64,000 bases of DNA, taken from contig JAYKXP010000011.1 in assembly GCA_037176845.1 (NCBI GenBank), positions 806,001 through 870,000 on the forward strand, read 5' to 3'. The notes beneath the pieces are model-generated. The model made no database searches. It was not told the DNA's origin and saw only the letters and a list, made by a program, of their open reading frames with translations. Every line of letters starts with the position of its first letter. Position 1 is the stretch's first letter. A program made the position numbers and the translations under genes. This stretch comes from Paramarasmius palmivorus. Its lineage: Eukaryota; Basidiomycota; Agaricomycetes; Agaricales; Marasmiaceae. Of this stretch, positions 50,701-62,177 are shown piece by piece.

Positions 50701-52680
50701 TGAGTTTCCTGGCGGTTCTGCTCCTGTTGACGAAGTACAGCCGACCCCGTTGGTTCAGAATGGCGACGCCTTCAGGAATGCTCGAGACAGGCCGTCCACT
50801 GAGCTGTTTCTCCCCGAAAATTTTGTCGTCGTGCCCCCCAAGGATCCCGACTTCGTCGAGCCGTTTGCCCAAATGGACGAGTTGATTGCCAAATACCATC
50901 TCAACAAAGAACAGCAAAGAGCATTCCGGATAGTCGCTGAACATTCTCTTGACTCACAGGAACGACAGTTAAGGATGTACCTTGCCGGACCAGGTGGTAC
51001 TGGGAAGTCCACAGTAATAAATGCAATCTCGGAATTTTTGAAAGGCCGGAATCAGCAGTCACGGATGCGGCTGAGCTCGTACACTGGCGTCGCTGCTCGA
51101 AACATAGACGGTGTCACTCTTCACGCGGCTCTTTCCTTGCAGCAGCTAGCAAAAGGCCGGATTGCTGTGAAGACAAAAGAAGAGCTACGAGCGAAATGGG
51201 AGGGCGTCGATTATCTCGTCGTCGATGAGGTTTCCATGATTGGTTGTGCGATGATGAATGACATCAGCGAAGCGTTATGCATGGCAAAGGGCGTCAACGC
51301 TCCGTTTGGTGGAATAAATATCATCTTTGCGGGTGACTTTGCGCAGCTGGCTCCAGTAGGACAACGGCGATTATATAGTGACGTCCCCACTGACCAGTGT
51401 GCAACGGTCAATTCTCAAAAGCAGGTATTTGGGAAGCTCCTATGGCACTGTATAGACACCGTAGTCGTTCTGGACGAGGTCTGTCGCAGTAAAGATCCCA
51501 AGCTGACAGAGTTACTTTCTCGTTTACGATTCGGCCGTTGTACTGACCACGACTATCAAGCTTTGCTACATCGGGTACCGAGCCGCGTAAAACCGCACTG
51601 GAGTCGAGAATGGCAAGGGGCTCCTATCATCGTCGCCGAAAATATAGTCAAGGACGCGCTGAACGAACGTGCTGCACTAGCATTTGCTCAAAATACAGGA
51701 AAAGCCCTACACTGGTATTATTCCATCGACACCATCGGGGGTAAGCTGATTCAGCGACCAGAAAGCCATCGTCTCCTTGAATCCAAATCTTCGGCGGAGA
51801 CATCGCATCTACTCACAAAGATCCCTCTTGTGATAGGCATGCCTGTCATGATCACACACAATTTTGATGTCCAGAATGGTGTTGTAAATGGAGCGATCGG
51901 GACACTGAAGAAGGTACGCTATCGCCAAGACGAGAGTGGTCGTCGGTATGCTTTGTCCGCTGTAGTCCATGTTCCTCGTTCAACGGGTGATCCCTTGACC
52001 ACTCTAAACCCCGGTGAAGTCGTGGCTTTACCTCAGGACGTGACCTTCACTTGCGAAAATCCATTCAATCCGGCAGATCGGGACGATGTGCGTCGGTGTC
52101 AATTGCCTGTCCAGCCAGCATTTGCGATCACAGCCCACAAATCACAAGGACAGACCTACGAGCGTGCAGTGGTCGATCTGGCTTCGGCGCACGGTACGGA
52201 GAGCGCGTATGTCATGGTGTCCCGTGTGACATCGTTGGAGGGTTTGATCGTGCTCCGCCCCTTTCAGCAAAAAAAGATCACCTGTCGACCATCCGAAGAC
52301 CGACGAAACGAATTCGCGCGTTTGGAAATACTGAGGCTACAGACAATCGTCGAACGTGGACATCCAGAGGAGCGTACAAGTGCCCAAAAGCAGCTGCGAC
52401 AGTTGCTGGACAACAAGGTGCCCTTGGTTGTGTGCGACTCTGACGAGAGAGTGGTTCAATCCGCTAGCCCCTCGCTTCGACAGGCCCGTCATCGACTCAA
52501 AGTGTTACAGGAGTACGCAGGAGACCTAGGATCGGCGATTGACAGGAAGAAGACCAAGCCTATCAACAAGAGACGCGCTAATCTTCAGGCGCAATGTGAG
52601 GTAGGTTCCGCGTCCCCTCTCTATATTGCACTCCTCCACTAAGCACGTCGCAGCGTCCAACCAAGAAACGACGAAAATAA
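44782..52680 (+). CDS. Helitron RepHel protein (Rep nuclease + PIF1-like helicase), apparently intact
   Basis: Exons 44782-45103, 45157-45480, 45525-52600 and 52654-52680 give about 2582 aa. Without the last 53-bp intron the frame would stop at 52642. I prefer the spliced form because it ends RPTKKRRK, matching the basic tail of H1. Approximate residues: retropepsin-like module with DVVLGSDWY (about 90), a second with DAVLGRDVY (about 200), SAP-like repeats (LC..H.....L....HL.SG.C), a DUF6570-type region with CCCACA and CVNC, the Helitron-like N domain (YPALFPYGLGG), HUH motif SLHCHMLVW (about 1260), tyrosine motif YYITDYITK (about 1440), Walker A GPGGTGKS (about 2037), VVDEVSM, GDFAQLAPV, TAHKSQGQT and motif VI YVMVSRVTSLEGL. 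All rolling-circle and helicase motifs are present. Confidence 0.9.
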
Positions 52681-52823
52681 TTTATCCGAGTCAATTTCTA
52701 TATATTCCTTTAGCTTTCAATGCCTCACTTTACAATATTCACTTACCAATTCCTGCATTCATTACATTTGTACACCCTCATTATATCTTTTCGCTCTTTC
52801 ATCTTTCCATTTTCCTCTTCATC

Positions 52824-54607
52824 ATGTCCGCCGAAGATTATCTCCCTGACACCGTCGAGTCCCCGATTTTCGTTGCTCGTACACAACCTGGTGGCATTTA
52901 CGAGCGTCTCGAAAAGATCGTGGCCAATATGGACGTTGCTTCTATGGCGAACGCTGAGGTCGACAGAGATTTCTTCCGTCGTTCCGCCGATTCGTGGTCG
53001 GCCAACTATGGATTCCGCAACCCGGCAGGCCAGGAGTTTAGTGCCAATGTTTTCGGGGAAATTTTGGGTGAAAAGCATGGCACTTTTCTAGGCGCAAAGG
53101 GTAACCATTATCCTGGTCCTAACGAAGACATGGTCAGTCTACATTTCAACAGGCCTACTTTCGATGCTTACCCTTTTCCAGCCGAAGATCATCACAGACG
53201 GCACGAAGATTAAGCCATCCATCGTAATCGGCCAGCCGACTAAGATCCCCGAGACGTTGGCCGACGTATATTATGACCAGTTGTGCACATTCAACACAGT
53301 CAGGGAAAGCGACCGCCAGACCGAGGCTTATGACGGAGAGGTATGATTATTTGGCCTCTTTTCCTGACGTCTGCTGATCAGTCTGGTAGACCTTTGAGCG
53401 GGTGAAAGAAATCACCAAGGCCGTCAAACCCGGGCAGGTCGCGAACGCTATCATTTTGATGGGAGGACTGCTCTATACGGTAAATGCTCGGTTCGTATTG
53501 GGGGTGCACTACTGATTGTCGTTGTTAGACTCACGCCGATGAAAACGGGGGTTCTTCCAGGAATCAGTCTCCTGCTAAGAAACCGTTGAAGAAGAGAAAA
53601 GCTGCTGCGATTGACGACAAGGAGGATAGCGAGACTGCCGTTCCTGAAACCAAGAGAATCAACGAGCCGCTTCCTCGCAATCAGCTTCCTGGACGTAAGT
53701 GTGTCGGTTATCCCCTGGGACTAGTCCTGATATGTTTACTAGGTGAAACTGTTCGCGTTGGGGCTTTCTATGACCCTCGCGTTTTCCCTGATTACGGTGG
53801 TCCAGTGTTCTCTCACCGTCTTGCTCAGGTTATCCAGCCGGACTGGCGTGACTCGGAGGGTAACCTGATCCCTCCTTGGGCATGGTGGGACGTCTTACGA
53901 CCGGGTACGCTCATTATGGCGTCAGTTTCTATCGTTGTGTGGGTCATAGGATCCGGAGAGAACAAGAAGAAGGTAAGAGTGCGGTTTTTGCTATCGTATT
54001 ACATTCACTAAGTGGTATACAGGTGTATCACGCTGTCATACAGTCTTTGCGAGTGGTCGACCGATCCGGTGTGCAGGTCAAACTTCCTGTCCCCAAGCAC
54101 AGTTCCGTTGCCGTGCCCACTGCGCCGGCGACCGACAGTGCATCCCAGGCGTTGAAAGCACTCCAGTTCTCTTTGCCTGCCTCTTCTGGTAGTTCTGAAC
54201 CTCCTGCAAAGAAGCTGCATACCGCAAATGCAGGCCCTGCTACTTCATCGGCTTCCGCTGGTACAAGCTTGTCCACCGAGAATCAGAACGCAGGTTCAAG
54301 CACTTCCTCTGGTGAAGTCCTGAAGACCTCCTCGGACACTGCATCTACCACGACCGAGGACACTTTGTCAGAGCAAGACGAGACCGACGGCCTTTCTCGT
54401 ATGGATGTCGTCGATGATGGTCTTCCCGGTATGGATGTTGTCCATGATGGCGCTACTCGCATGGACGTAGTCGACGAACAACAAGCACCCATTGCAGCAC
54501 CTTCTAACGCTGTTGGGACAGATGCCGTCACAGATGGCGTTCAGGCCAGCACTGGGACATCCGCCGCTGACGGCTCGCGTACTAGGACGAAGAAACACCG
54601 TCGTTGA
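52824..54607 (+). CDS. Uncharacterised agaric protein, possible Helitron cargo
   Basis: Six exons, 52824-53132, 53182-53340, 53390-53479, 53529-53694, 53743-53972 and 54023-54607, give 512 aa with every phase consistent. Exon 1 shares DSWS.NY and GEILGEKHGTFLGAKGNHY with the 5 kb paralogue. A basic cluster (KKPLKKRK, about residue 195) may be a nuclear signal. The core YDPRVFPDYGG, then PPWAWWDVLRPGTLIMASV, is conserved between both copies. The C-terminus is Ser/Thr-rich with three MDVV repeats and ends RTKKHRR. The gene starts only 143 bp after the RepHel stop and lies inside the presumed 3' end of H2. Molecular function not recognised. Confidence 0.75.
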
Positions 54608-55053
54608 CTACGATTTCCGTCCAGCCTGACCAATCCACCCCTTATACCCCTTATACCCCAAATTGTCGAAAACTTGCTTCATCCGCCTTTTCCCCTTTTT
54701 TTCTGTGGCCTGTTTTGTGTTGATATTAAGACCCAACTGTGTTCTTTTTGCCGTTACGTTCTCCGGTACACCCTTTTACTGTTCGTGGCTCTTGTTTGGT
54801 GACTGGCAAGGTACGATGTTGACGATATTCGAGGCGACTTGTGTCGTTTAGTAAATACCCTAATTCTCGGCCTGTGCTTGGTGTTGATTATTGATCTTAC
54901 TTGAACTTTTGTTAGTTTATTGAGTCCTGGTATTGGAATATACGTGTTTTACTCACCTGAATCTACCCTCTTTCGTTGGAAGCTGTGACATTAAGTGGCC
55001 AATCGCATAGCTTAAGGTGGCACCTCAGGCATAAACGTTTCACAGTCGTAAAC

Positions 55054-55091
55054 CTCCCGTGGTTGCACCGCGGGAGATGTGGATCGACTAG
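55054..55091 (+). other. Helitron 3'-terminal stem-loop and CTAG
   Basis: CTCCCGTGG (55054-55062) pairs with CCGCGGGAG (55068-55076), 9 bp with one G-T wobble, around a TTGCA loop. Eleven nucleotides follow, then CTAG at 55088-55091. A short hairpin 10-12 nt before CTRR is the textbook Helitron 3' end. Confidence 0.55.
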
Positions 55092-55284
55092 AGGAAAAGA
55101 AAAGGCTTGGTGGAGACTGAGTACTGATCACCAAGTGGAGAGACCGAGGACAATGAAGAAACGTAAGACTTGTCTTTTTTCGGCAGTCCGGCTGTGACAC
55201 CCGGAACGTACCGAAATCACGTATTCGGCTGCCCTCACCCTGACGTAATGATTTGATTGCTTTTCCAAGACCACGACAACTAGG

Positions 55285-55313
55285 GAGCTACGGGAGTGCA
55301 ACTCCCGTAGCTC
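55285..55313. other. Perfect 12-bp stem-loop
   Basis: GAGCTACGGGAG (55285-55296) and CTCCCGTAGCTC (55302-55313) form a perfect stem around TGCAA. The loop is the reverse complement of the TTGCA loop of the hairpin 200 bp upstream. CTAG lies just before it (55280-55283). It could be the 3' hairpin of another, perhaps oppositely oriented or non-autonomous, element. Confidence 0.5.
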
Positions 55314-55613
55314 TACATGCAAGTTATTTGTGCTCTTGTAACTGGATTCATTGTTTTATCGACAACCTCGTCTGTACTATTTCGAACGGTGTCGTCAGGG
55401 AGGGCATTGGATGGGAGTGAGTGTTGGATTTCGATCTTTGTAGGTATGGGACACCGTCTTAGGGGTGCGTAGAATTGTACAAGAAGGAAATCGAATTGTC
55501 CTCTCTGCCCCACCTCGAGCATGCCTATTATCGAGGGTCTCCATTCTATATCCGATATCGAGCTGGTTGGGTATTTAGAGGATCCGCGAAGGCAAACAGA
55601 TTGTACACGACCC

Positions 55614-57156
55614 ATGTTTACTCAGGTGAATATCAGACAACTTGTATGTTTTGCTCAGACGCTTATCCTTTGAGTAGGGGGTCAACAAGCTTTCGCCGGA
55701 GATACTGCTGCATGTCTTTTCTCTTCTTCCACCAGGTCCATCCGATCATTCGTTAGCGGCCGCTGCTAGCGTCTGCCGTAGATGGAAGGAGATATGTCTC
55801 GACAGCAGCTGCCTTTGGGCTACCCTCGTTATTGGCGATCCACAACACCCACGAGATGTAGACGCCGTGTATCTTTGGCTTCAGAGGTCCCACGACGTCT
55901 CGATTCGCCTCTATTTCACCGTTTCTCGGGCCGACTCTTCTGTTTATGGGTCTCGTGTGTTGGCTGCTTTGTGCAGTCACAGTGACCGATGGGAGACGCT
56001 ACATTGTCAGATACCGTCCAATGCCTCTCTTGAATACCCCATCGTCAGGGCGAAATTTGCACCCAATATCAAACATTTTTCGCTTAGCTGGGGTTCTCGG
56101 CTCCCCCTGTCCTCTACCGCCTGGGTGTTTTGGCACCGCGTTTGGCGGACCCCCGGAATAGAAACGTTCGAGTGCAACGACCTCCTCCCTCTCACCGAGT
56201 TAATAAGGAACCGAGTTTCCGATTCTGATTTCGTCATTCCCGGGGTTTTCCGCACTTTGAGGGTGCTGCGTGCTACAGTGGTCGCCAATAACACATTTTT
56301 CGACCTCCTACGCACATGTGGTTCCCTGTCCGAGCTTGATGTTCATATTTTGAATTCAGCTCCTGGCACGCCGCTCGTCTTACCCGTCATTGGAAGATTG
56401 ACGATCTGTGGTGACAAGATTTCCGTCAGTACTGTACTTGGACGGCTCACTACTCCGAGCCTCAGCGAACTCACTGTCTCCGTGGACACCAATGTGTTGG
56501 AAGCCCTCAATTCTCTGTTGGAGAGGTCGGCCTGTAATCTTGCCGTGCTCGACGCCCCCCTGGTAGGGATCACGGACGCTGAGTTCGCGCTGTTCATGGC
56601 CCATTCACGGGGATGTCTTCGTCACTTACTCGTGTGGAAAACCGAAATTGCGTTGCGTCCTTCTACTGGGAGTGCACAAGTCAGGCTAGAGCGTTATTGC
56701 GAACCCGACTATTATTTGCCCGACTTGAAGGACGCCACCTTAATTATGCCAACGAATATCCGGGCCGGTATCCTTGACATCCTCAACTGTCCTTCTCTCG
56801 CTCGTCTCGACCTAGGCAGCTATCATCACGATATCCCTTCCCTCGTTCGGTTTTTTGAACGCTCCTCGTGTTATCCACAGGTCTTCCTATTCTCTTTAGA
56901 TGCGGGTCATATCAGAGAAAGTTGGACGGTGCTTCTGAGTTCACCTCATCTGTCGCAATTGCGGAGTCTCACCGTGTCCATGGTAGTATTGGACTCCTTT
57001 CTCAAGTTGCTCTCGGATCTGGCACAGCAGAGGACATTCATATTCACCAAGTTGGAGGTCATGTTTCTTAGGGGTCGTCTGTACAACAAGGGGCTTATCG
57101 GTGGTGTTGAAGGGCGTAGTCAGGGGCGTCTAACAGTACGATATTGCGAGATTTGA
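55614..57156 (+). CDS. F-box protein with LRR-like C-terminal region
   Basis: A tiny first exon (55614-55625, MFTQ) joins exon 2 (55678-57156) in phase 0, giving 496 aa. The F-box follows at once: KLSPEILLHVFSLLP, ACRR-type VCRRWKEICLD and SSCLWATLVI, the standard basidiomycete arrangement (hydrophobic helix, VCR.W, LW..I). The remaining 430 residues show irregular leucine-rich segments (LRVLRAT, LSELDVHIL, LSELTVSV) like the LRR-type folds of these proteins. Likely SCF substrate receptor. The start is tentative, because the 12-nt first exon rests on the splice fit alone. Confidence 0.75.
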
Positions 57157-57445
57157 TTATGTTGCATCTGAGCCGTGCACCAGCTTTTCGGAGTGCCGTT
57201 ATAACCAGAAAATAAAATCAAGGATCGTTTGTTTACCCATTATAACTTGCGTGAGTTTGTGTCTGGTTTGTAGGCAGCAATTACTGAAGGTGTATTTCAA
57301 TGATCGTATAGGATTTAGGGGGAGTCGGTGATGTTTGGAAATGTCATGAAAGACCCCTCTACACAGGTTTACCTTTGACTACCAGGTAGGTCTCCGACTT
57401 CACACTTTGGAGTAATCTGACTTTCTACTTACTTCTTTTGCAGTC

Positions 57446-59011
57446 ATGACCGAGAACCGTGGCCGCTTTCGACACTGTGGGGTGTCCGATTTGTCCACAG
57501 AAGTTATCCTCCAGGTCTTCAATCGGTGTCCCCATCGTACTACACTGGCAACTTGTCGAATGGTGTGCCGAGACTGGGACAGTATCATCGTCGATGCCCC
57601 AGAATTTTGGACCGACGTCTATGTCGGATTTTCTTGCGAGGACACGTTGATGGTGGAGCGTTATTTGAGGAGGTCGAAAATGCGCAATTTGACTATAACC
57701 TTTCAACGGTGTGAATCCCGTAGCAACTGGAGCTCACCGTCTACCCGCCAGATCCTTCGTTTACTTTTGGGGCAAATCGCACGATGGGAGGTCGTCTCCT
57801 TTCACTTGCGGGGGATCCACTTGTCCACACTCGGCCATCAGTTCTGTAAAGCACTCGAAGGTGTCACGGGCTGGCAGCTGAAACAGTTTACGTTCTCTCA
57901 TGGGGGGGCATGGCACGCCAAAGACAGCCGAAAGTTTTGGAAGAGCGTTCTATCTGCTCCCGCCTTGCAGGATTTGACATGGCGGCAATCCTCAGGTGCC
58001 GTTTTCGACCGTCTTTATCGTCCAACAGGAGGTTCTGGCACTTCGACTACATGGAAACACCTCACCCATCTTATTCTGGACCAAGCGGAAGTCGACCATA
58101 TTATAACTTTACTTACCACTGCCGACGCATTGAAGGAATTATGTGTGGAATGGCTGATGGACACGCCCATCTTATCTTCGGTTGATACCCCACGCCTGCT
58201 CCTCGGCGAGTTGCGCACTTTGCGCGTCGATACGGGTTTCGATTCCAAAGCTCGTTTGCTTGGTCGTGTTCACACTCCTGCGTTAGAGCACCTGGTCCTG
58301 GTGGACGACGGCGTAGCTTTCCAGCCTGTCATCGACTTGCTCGAACGTGACGTGGATGGCCTAGTTATCGCGGAGGTCGTTATCAGAGACGATTCCGTTG
58401 ATTTATTCCCCAGGTTCATGGAGTTGATCTCTCGGTCGTCGCGGGATCTATGCGAGTTGGATGTACAGTTTCGTGTCAGGACGACATTAGCAACCTTACC
58501 TTTATCCGTGCATACTCCCCCGGCAGAAGTTTTTGCGGAATTAAGGTCTTGGTTTTTAGCCGTTGACGACGGTGATGGCGGCTGTATAAAATATGCGTTG
58601 GAGTCAACAGCGACGCCGGTACTGGAGTCGCTGTCTATAGGATGCTCTCACGATTGCAGTCGTGAAATAGCTTCCTTCCTGGAGAGAAGTTCTCCTCCTT
58701 TGGCTGAACTCGCTTTTCCTGTGGTTGATCCGGACCCAGTCTCACTTCGAATGTTGTTGTCTTCGACTTGTTTAGCAGAGTTGTGGTCGTTGGACTGTTC
58801 GGGTCGCACTGCCTTGTCCCTGGTGGAGATTTTGTCGGAGACCCCGTTTCTGCTGCCGTCGCTCACCCGCCTCGAACTGGCCGTCTTACTCGCTGATCCT
58901 GATGCAATCCGGAATCTGAGGGCGTCGAGGAATGCGGTATCGTCGGTGCATCTCGAGCCAGTGATCATATCGCCTTATGGGAGCCGAATTTTGTCGGGAG
59001 TTATTGAGTAG
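57446..59011 (+). CDS. F-box protein with LRR-like C-terminal region
   Basis: Single uninterrupted frame of 521 aa. Residues 14-60 are an F-box (DLSTEVILQVFNRCP, ATCRMVCRDWDSIIVDAPEFW). Repeated leucine-rich segments follow (LQDLTWRQ, LKELCVEW, LRTLRVDTG, LEHLVLVDDG, LAELWSLDCS). It resembles the neighbouring gene at 55614 in plan but has no intron in the F-box. The ATG is preceded by TTTTGCAGTC, so an upstream non-coding or short coding exon is possible. Confidence 0.8.
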   Translation: MTENRGRFRHCGVSDLSTEVILQVFNRCPHRTTLATCRMVCRDWDSIIVDAPEFWTDVYVGFSCEDTLMVERYLRRSKMRNLTITFQRCESRSNWSSPSTRQILRLLLGQIARWEVVSFHLRGIHLSTLGHQFCKALEGVTGWQLKQFTFSHGGAWHAKDSRKFWKSVLSAPALQDLTWRQSSGAVFDRLYRPTGGSGTSTTWKHLTHLILDQAEVDHIITLLTTADALKELCVEWLMDTPILSSVDTPRLLLGELRTLRVDTGFDSKARLLGRVHTPALEHLVLVDDGVAFQPVIDLLERDVDGLVIAEVVIRDDSVDLFPRFMELISRSSRDLCELDVQFRVRTTLATLPLSVHTPPAEVFAELRSWFLAVDDGDGGCIKYALESTATPVLESLSIGCSHDCSREIASFLERSSPPLAELAFPVVDPDPVSLRMLLSSTCLAELWSLDCSGRTALSLVEILSETPFLLPSLTRLELAVLLADPDAIRNLRASRNAVSSVHLEPVIISPYGSRILSGVIE

Positions 59012-59096
59012 ATTATATAAACCTTTTAGATAGTCCTTCGTTGTCATTCAGTGTATTCTCTGTGCGCTTAGTTGGAGTATTCGATAGTGATATACT

Positions 59097-59111
59097 TATA
59101 TATATATATAT
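59097..59111 (+). repeat. TA microsatellite
   Basis: About seven TA repeats in the spacer between the F-box gene and the next gene. Confidence 0.7.
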
Positions 59112-59385
59112 CTTATTACGTCATAACGCCGTCGGGACCGAGCAGGTGTTCTAAAATCGTTATACAACGTTCATACGGCTTCTTCCTTACTTCCAACACG
59201 ACCAAGGTGCAACTTTTGTCGTGGACGTTGGTCTTTGCGTATCCCGCGAGGTCAAACACTCTTCCTCTGCATTTAGCTCGCGTCCTTACAGCCTTTGTCT
59301 TCTCCCCCGGGTCTTTTGTTGTTGACAATAGGTTATCAGTCCACGGTGCGTTTCTTGTAGCGTATATCTATATTGCACGCGATTC

Positions 59386-62177
59386 ATGTACGGATCCAGA
59401 GCAATAAAAACTGACGACAAGAATGGAAGAACACGAGGTAGAAGATGGTTCGTCGTCGTTCAATATCTTTGGCCCATTTTCCCAGATGCTCACCCGCGAA
59501 CAGATTTAGGACGATCCCAGATTCACCCGCATTTCATCGTCAACAAAGGCGTCTACACTGCAATAACTGGTCGAACATGGAACGCTGACGTCTCCATTCC
59601 AGGACGTGAAGATCTCGATCCTTCGGCTCACCGTGTTCGTCTCCCCCGTTTCCGCCAGATGAGGTGGATTTCAAGTGAACTCCCTTACCTTGCTTTCACC
59701 CCTTCTTTTGACATCTTCAAATGCTCGTTCATGTCGTGTTTCGACGTATCTCCTTCCACTTTTCGCCTTGACCAATCCTCCAACAAGTATTCATTGGCGA
59801 AAGACCTCCAGGAGAAATGGAGTTTCCATGAGTCGATGCTTCGTCTGTTGCTACAGAGGGCTGTTGATCTTTCGAAAGCTCCGCTTTCATCGATGTTTAG
59901 ACTGTGGTCTTTCCCGAGGCAGTACGGATACCAACGTATGCATAACAGCAGGGATAGATGCATCCGACAGGCTCTAGCAGCAAGGGACGCCTTTTGGCCG
60001 TTGATATCGGCAGTGATTTTCTATCTGCGGTACTTTCAGTACTATTGCCAGACTTTACACCGGGAACCCCAGGAATGGCGGATTCAGGTTTGTCGTGATC
60101 TCCCAGTGCATCCCTCGTGGTTGAGTGCTTGGATGGAAGAGTTTTTACCGCCGTTGAATTCGCCTAACTCCTGGGGTAGCGTTTCCATTGGAGGGTTCCT
60201 CGATGCCCAAGAGTCTTTCCAGAAATTCACGTTATCTTATCTTCCATTGTTCAAATTCACCAACACGCCTTTATACCTGTATTGGGGCGAAGACGCTGAA
60301 TATACCACCCGTTACCTTCCCGTCATTCTTCGCGAATTAGCGCCGAATTCGTCTACGCTGGCAGCACTTCGAGCTTCGCGTGTGCCCACAACGGCGGCCC
60401 CAGTCAATATAATGGAGCTGGTTCCTGTGGTACACGGTTCTGGACAGAGCAACCGAGAAGATATGAAGTCATTTTTCGAGAGACGAGGCCGCATGCGGAA
60501 GGCGGCACTGGAGCGGGAAACTCTGGAGCTCCGGGCAGCCAGGGAAGCCAGGGAAGCAAATGCTTTGTACTACCAATGTCCAGGTCGAAAAGGTGCTCGT
60601 GTCTACACCTGGGAAAAAGAAGGTATACACTGGATCCGAGTACCTGTAGGTCGAAACAACTACGACAGTGTCTGGGGAGAGTACAGCGACAACCAGAAAC
60701 GATTCGATTCGATTATGAATGAGTGGGACCTTTGCGAGAACTTTGGTGCAGACGACTACACATCCGCCGATTCAGATACGGAAAGCATCGATATGGCTGA
60801 TATGGAAGGGGGCCCGTTTGTAGATCCGCAACATTTTCCTGAAGATCACGAAATGCTTGTCCCAGTCGAAGGTCCCGAAGCTGCAACGGGGAAATCTGCA
60901 GATCAACGTCATTCCCTTGTTGGCAGTGTCGATGAAGATCTCGAAGAAGGAGAGTTATCTCCTTTGGAAGTTTTCGAGCATGAGCTGCAGGTGCAGGCTT
61001 CGCAATCTGTTCTGCTTGAGCTCTTTCAGAGGGAAGACACGACAGGTCGGTACACCGTTCAAGAGACAGTACAGGAAGTGGCGTACTTCAGGTATGGTTT
61101 CCAGGTAGAACGTCAACAATTGGACCGCCAGGTGCTTTACAGTATGTCGCTCCCTTGGATCAAGGTCCACAAAATCCTTGGTTTTCCGACCGCTGAGGCG
61201 ACCGAGGATGTTCAAGACGAACTCGGTTACTTTGTCAGTTATATCCTTCGAACTGCACCTTCGGATCTGTCGGCCAGCTTCGAATTATTCGATTTGTCTA
61301 GGGGACTTCCTTACCCCAGGGGTATTGAACGTGTTGGGGTCAACAATGAACTTTTTCTGCTTAGCTCTTCCTTGTCCCCGTTTGCCGTCGTGGTCCATGA
61401 TGCTCTCACAGTTTTAGAAGCATGGCGTCGAGGTTGGGATTTGGAGCCGGTAAAGCTTGCTGCAATGTTGTTGCAAAGAGGATACAAGTTTCGCACTGTC
61501 GTAGCCGGGCGTCCGGGTTCGTCGCTGGCGACAGGGGAACGCGGGTATGCCCAACTTGGGTTTAGGTCGTATTTGCACAGATTTGACACGACGGATTACT
61601 ACGCTTATCTGTACCATCGCGATATGTTTCTTCGCTCTCCTCGTGGGAGAGCAGTTGCGTTGCGTGGAGGTATTCTTGCACGGCTTGCCAGGGACATTGT
61701 TTCGGCCGAAGATGTTGTTCGTGGACCTTCTGAACAGGTATCGGCATCGCATGACATAGGTGAATGTATATATTATGACAACGGTCAATTTTGGTGGGAT
61801 GACACGCTCTCTGTCGACGAAGAAAATCTCATCTGTGGGACATACGACGTAGAGTCCGGCAAGTGCATTAACCCATCTTGAGACGATATTGCTCATTCTT
61901 TACTTATGCAGCTGGCTCCGGCAGTTCTTCGAACCAATTGTCTCAGAAGTCTTGGTGGCCTCGGCGTCATTCGTGGGCGTCGGGGGGTCTGAACACTGGG
62001 TTTTGGTCACCACAGGCTGAGTTATGGTTCCAAAAACGTTCGAAAGATATCATGGAAGGGAACGCGGTACCTTACACTCACACACAATGGAAGTCGCATC
62101 TCAAATTCAATAAGGAAACTGTGATCCTCGCAAAACGTGTTGATGCTGTCAGTAGTCGGTACATTTCAAGTTCATGA
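59386..62177 (+). CDS. Large agaric-specific protein of unknown function
   Basis: Exon 59386-61862 joins 61925-62177 across a 62-bp intron (donor GTGCAT) in matching phase, about 909 aa. Landmarks: NKGVYTAITGRTWNAD near the N-terminus, LPRFRQMRWISSELPYLAF, FPRQYGYQRMHNSR, ASRDAFWPL-like AARDAFWPL, a basic helix (RMRKAALERETLELRAARE), then NYDSVWGEYSDNQKRFDSIMNEWDLCE. After an acidic stretch comes a C-terminal SWWPRRHSW, GLNTGFWSP, WFQKR block. I recall this layout from many unannotated Agaricomycete proteins; no function is known to me. The start is uncertain. A second option starts at 59423 (MEEHE) and splices at 59438 to an acceptor at 59521. Confidence 0.65.

Larger units (their letters stand above)
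44782..55091 (+). mobile_element. Helitron 2 (H2), autonomous, probably with a cargo gene; 5' end unresolved
   Basis: Bounded on the right by a stem-loop and CTAG (55054-55091) with the spacing expected of a Helitron 3' end. The left end is set at the RepHel ATG only because no 5' TC terminus could be fixed. The element would include the RepHel gene and the 512-aa gene at 52824-54607. The base after CTAG is A, not the T expected for an A|T insertion, which weakens the call. Confidence 0.5.
54608..55613. other. Intergenic region holding two Helitron-like stem-loops
   Basis: No gene supported. Holds a short CCCCTTATA tandem duplication near 54637-54658, the two hairpins annotated separately, and the promoter of the F-box gene at 55614. 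Confidence 0.5.

Noticed and set aside
52626..53213. 195-codon frame starting before the cargo gene's ATG
   Set aside because: The part before 52824 is AT-rich 5' UTR-like sequence. The paralogue aligns only from the ATG at 52824, and the frame runs into an intron after 53132.
61863..61920. Stop of the large agaric protein at 61881
   Set aside because: The SWWP...WFQKR block that closes this protein type lies just downstream in another frame and is reached by an in-phase intron 61863-61924.
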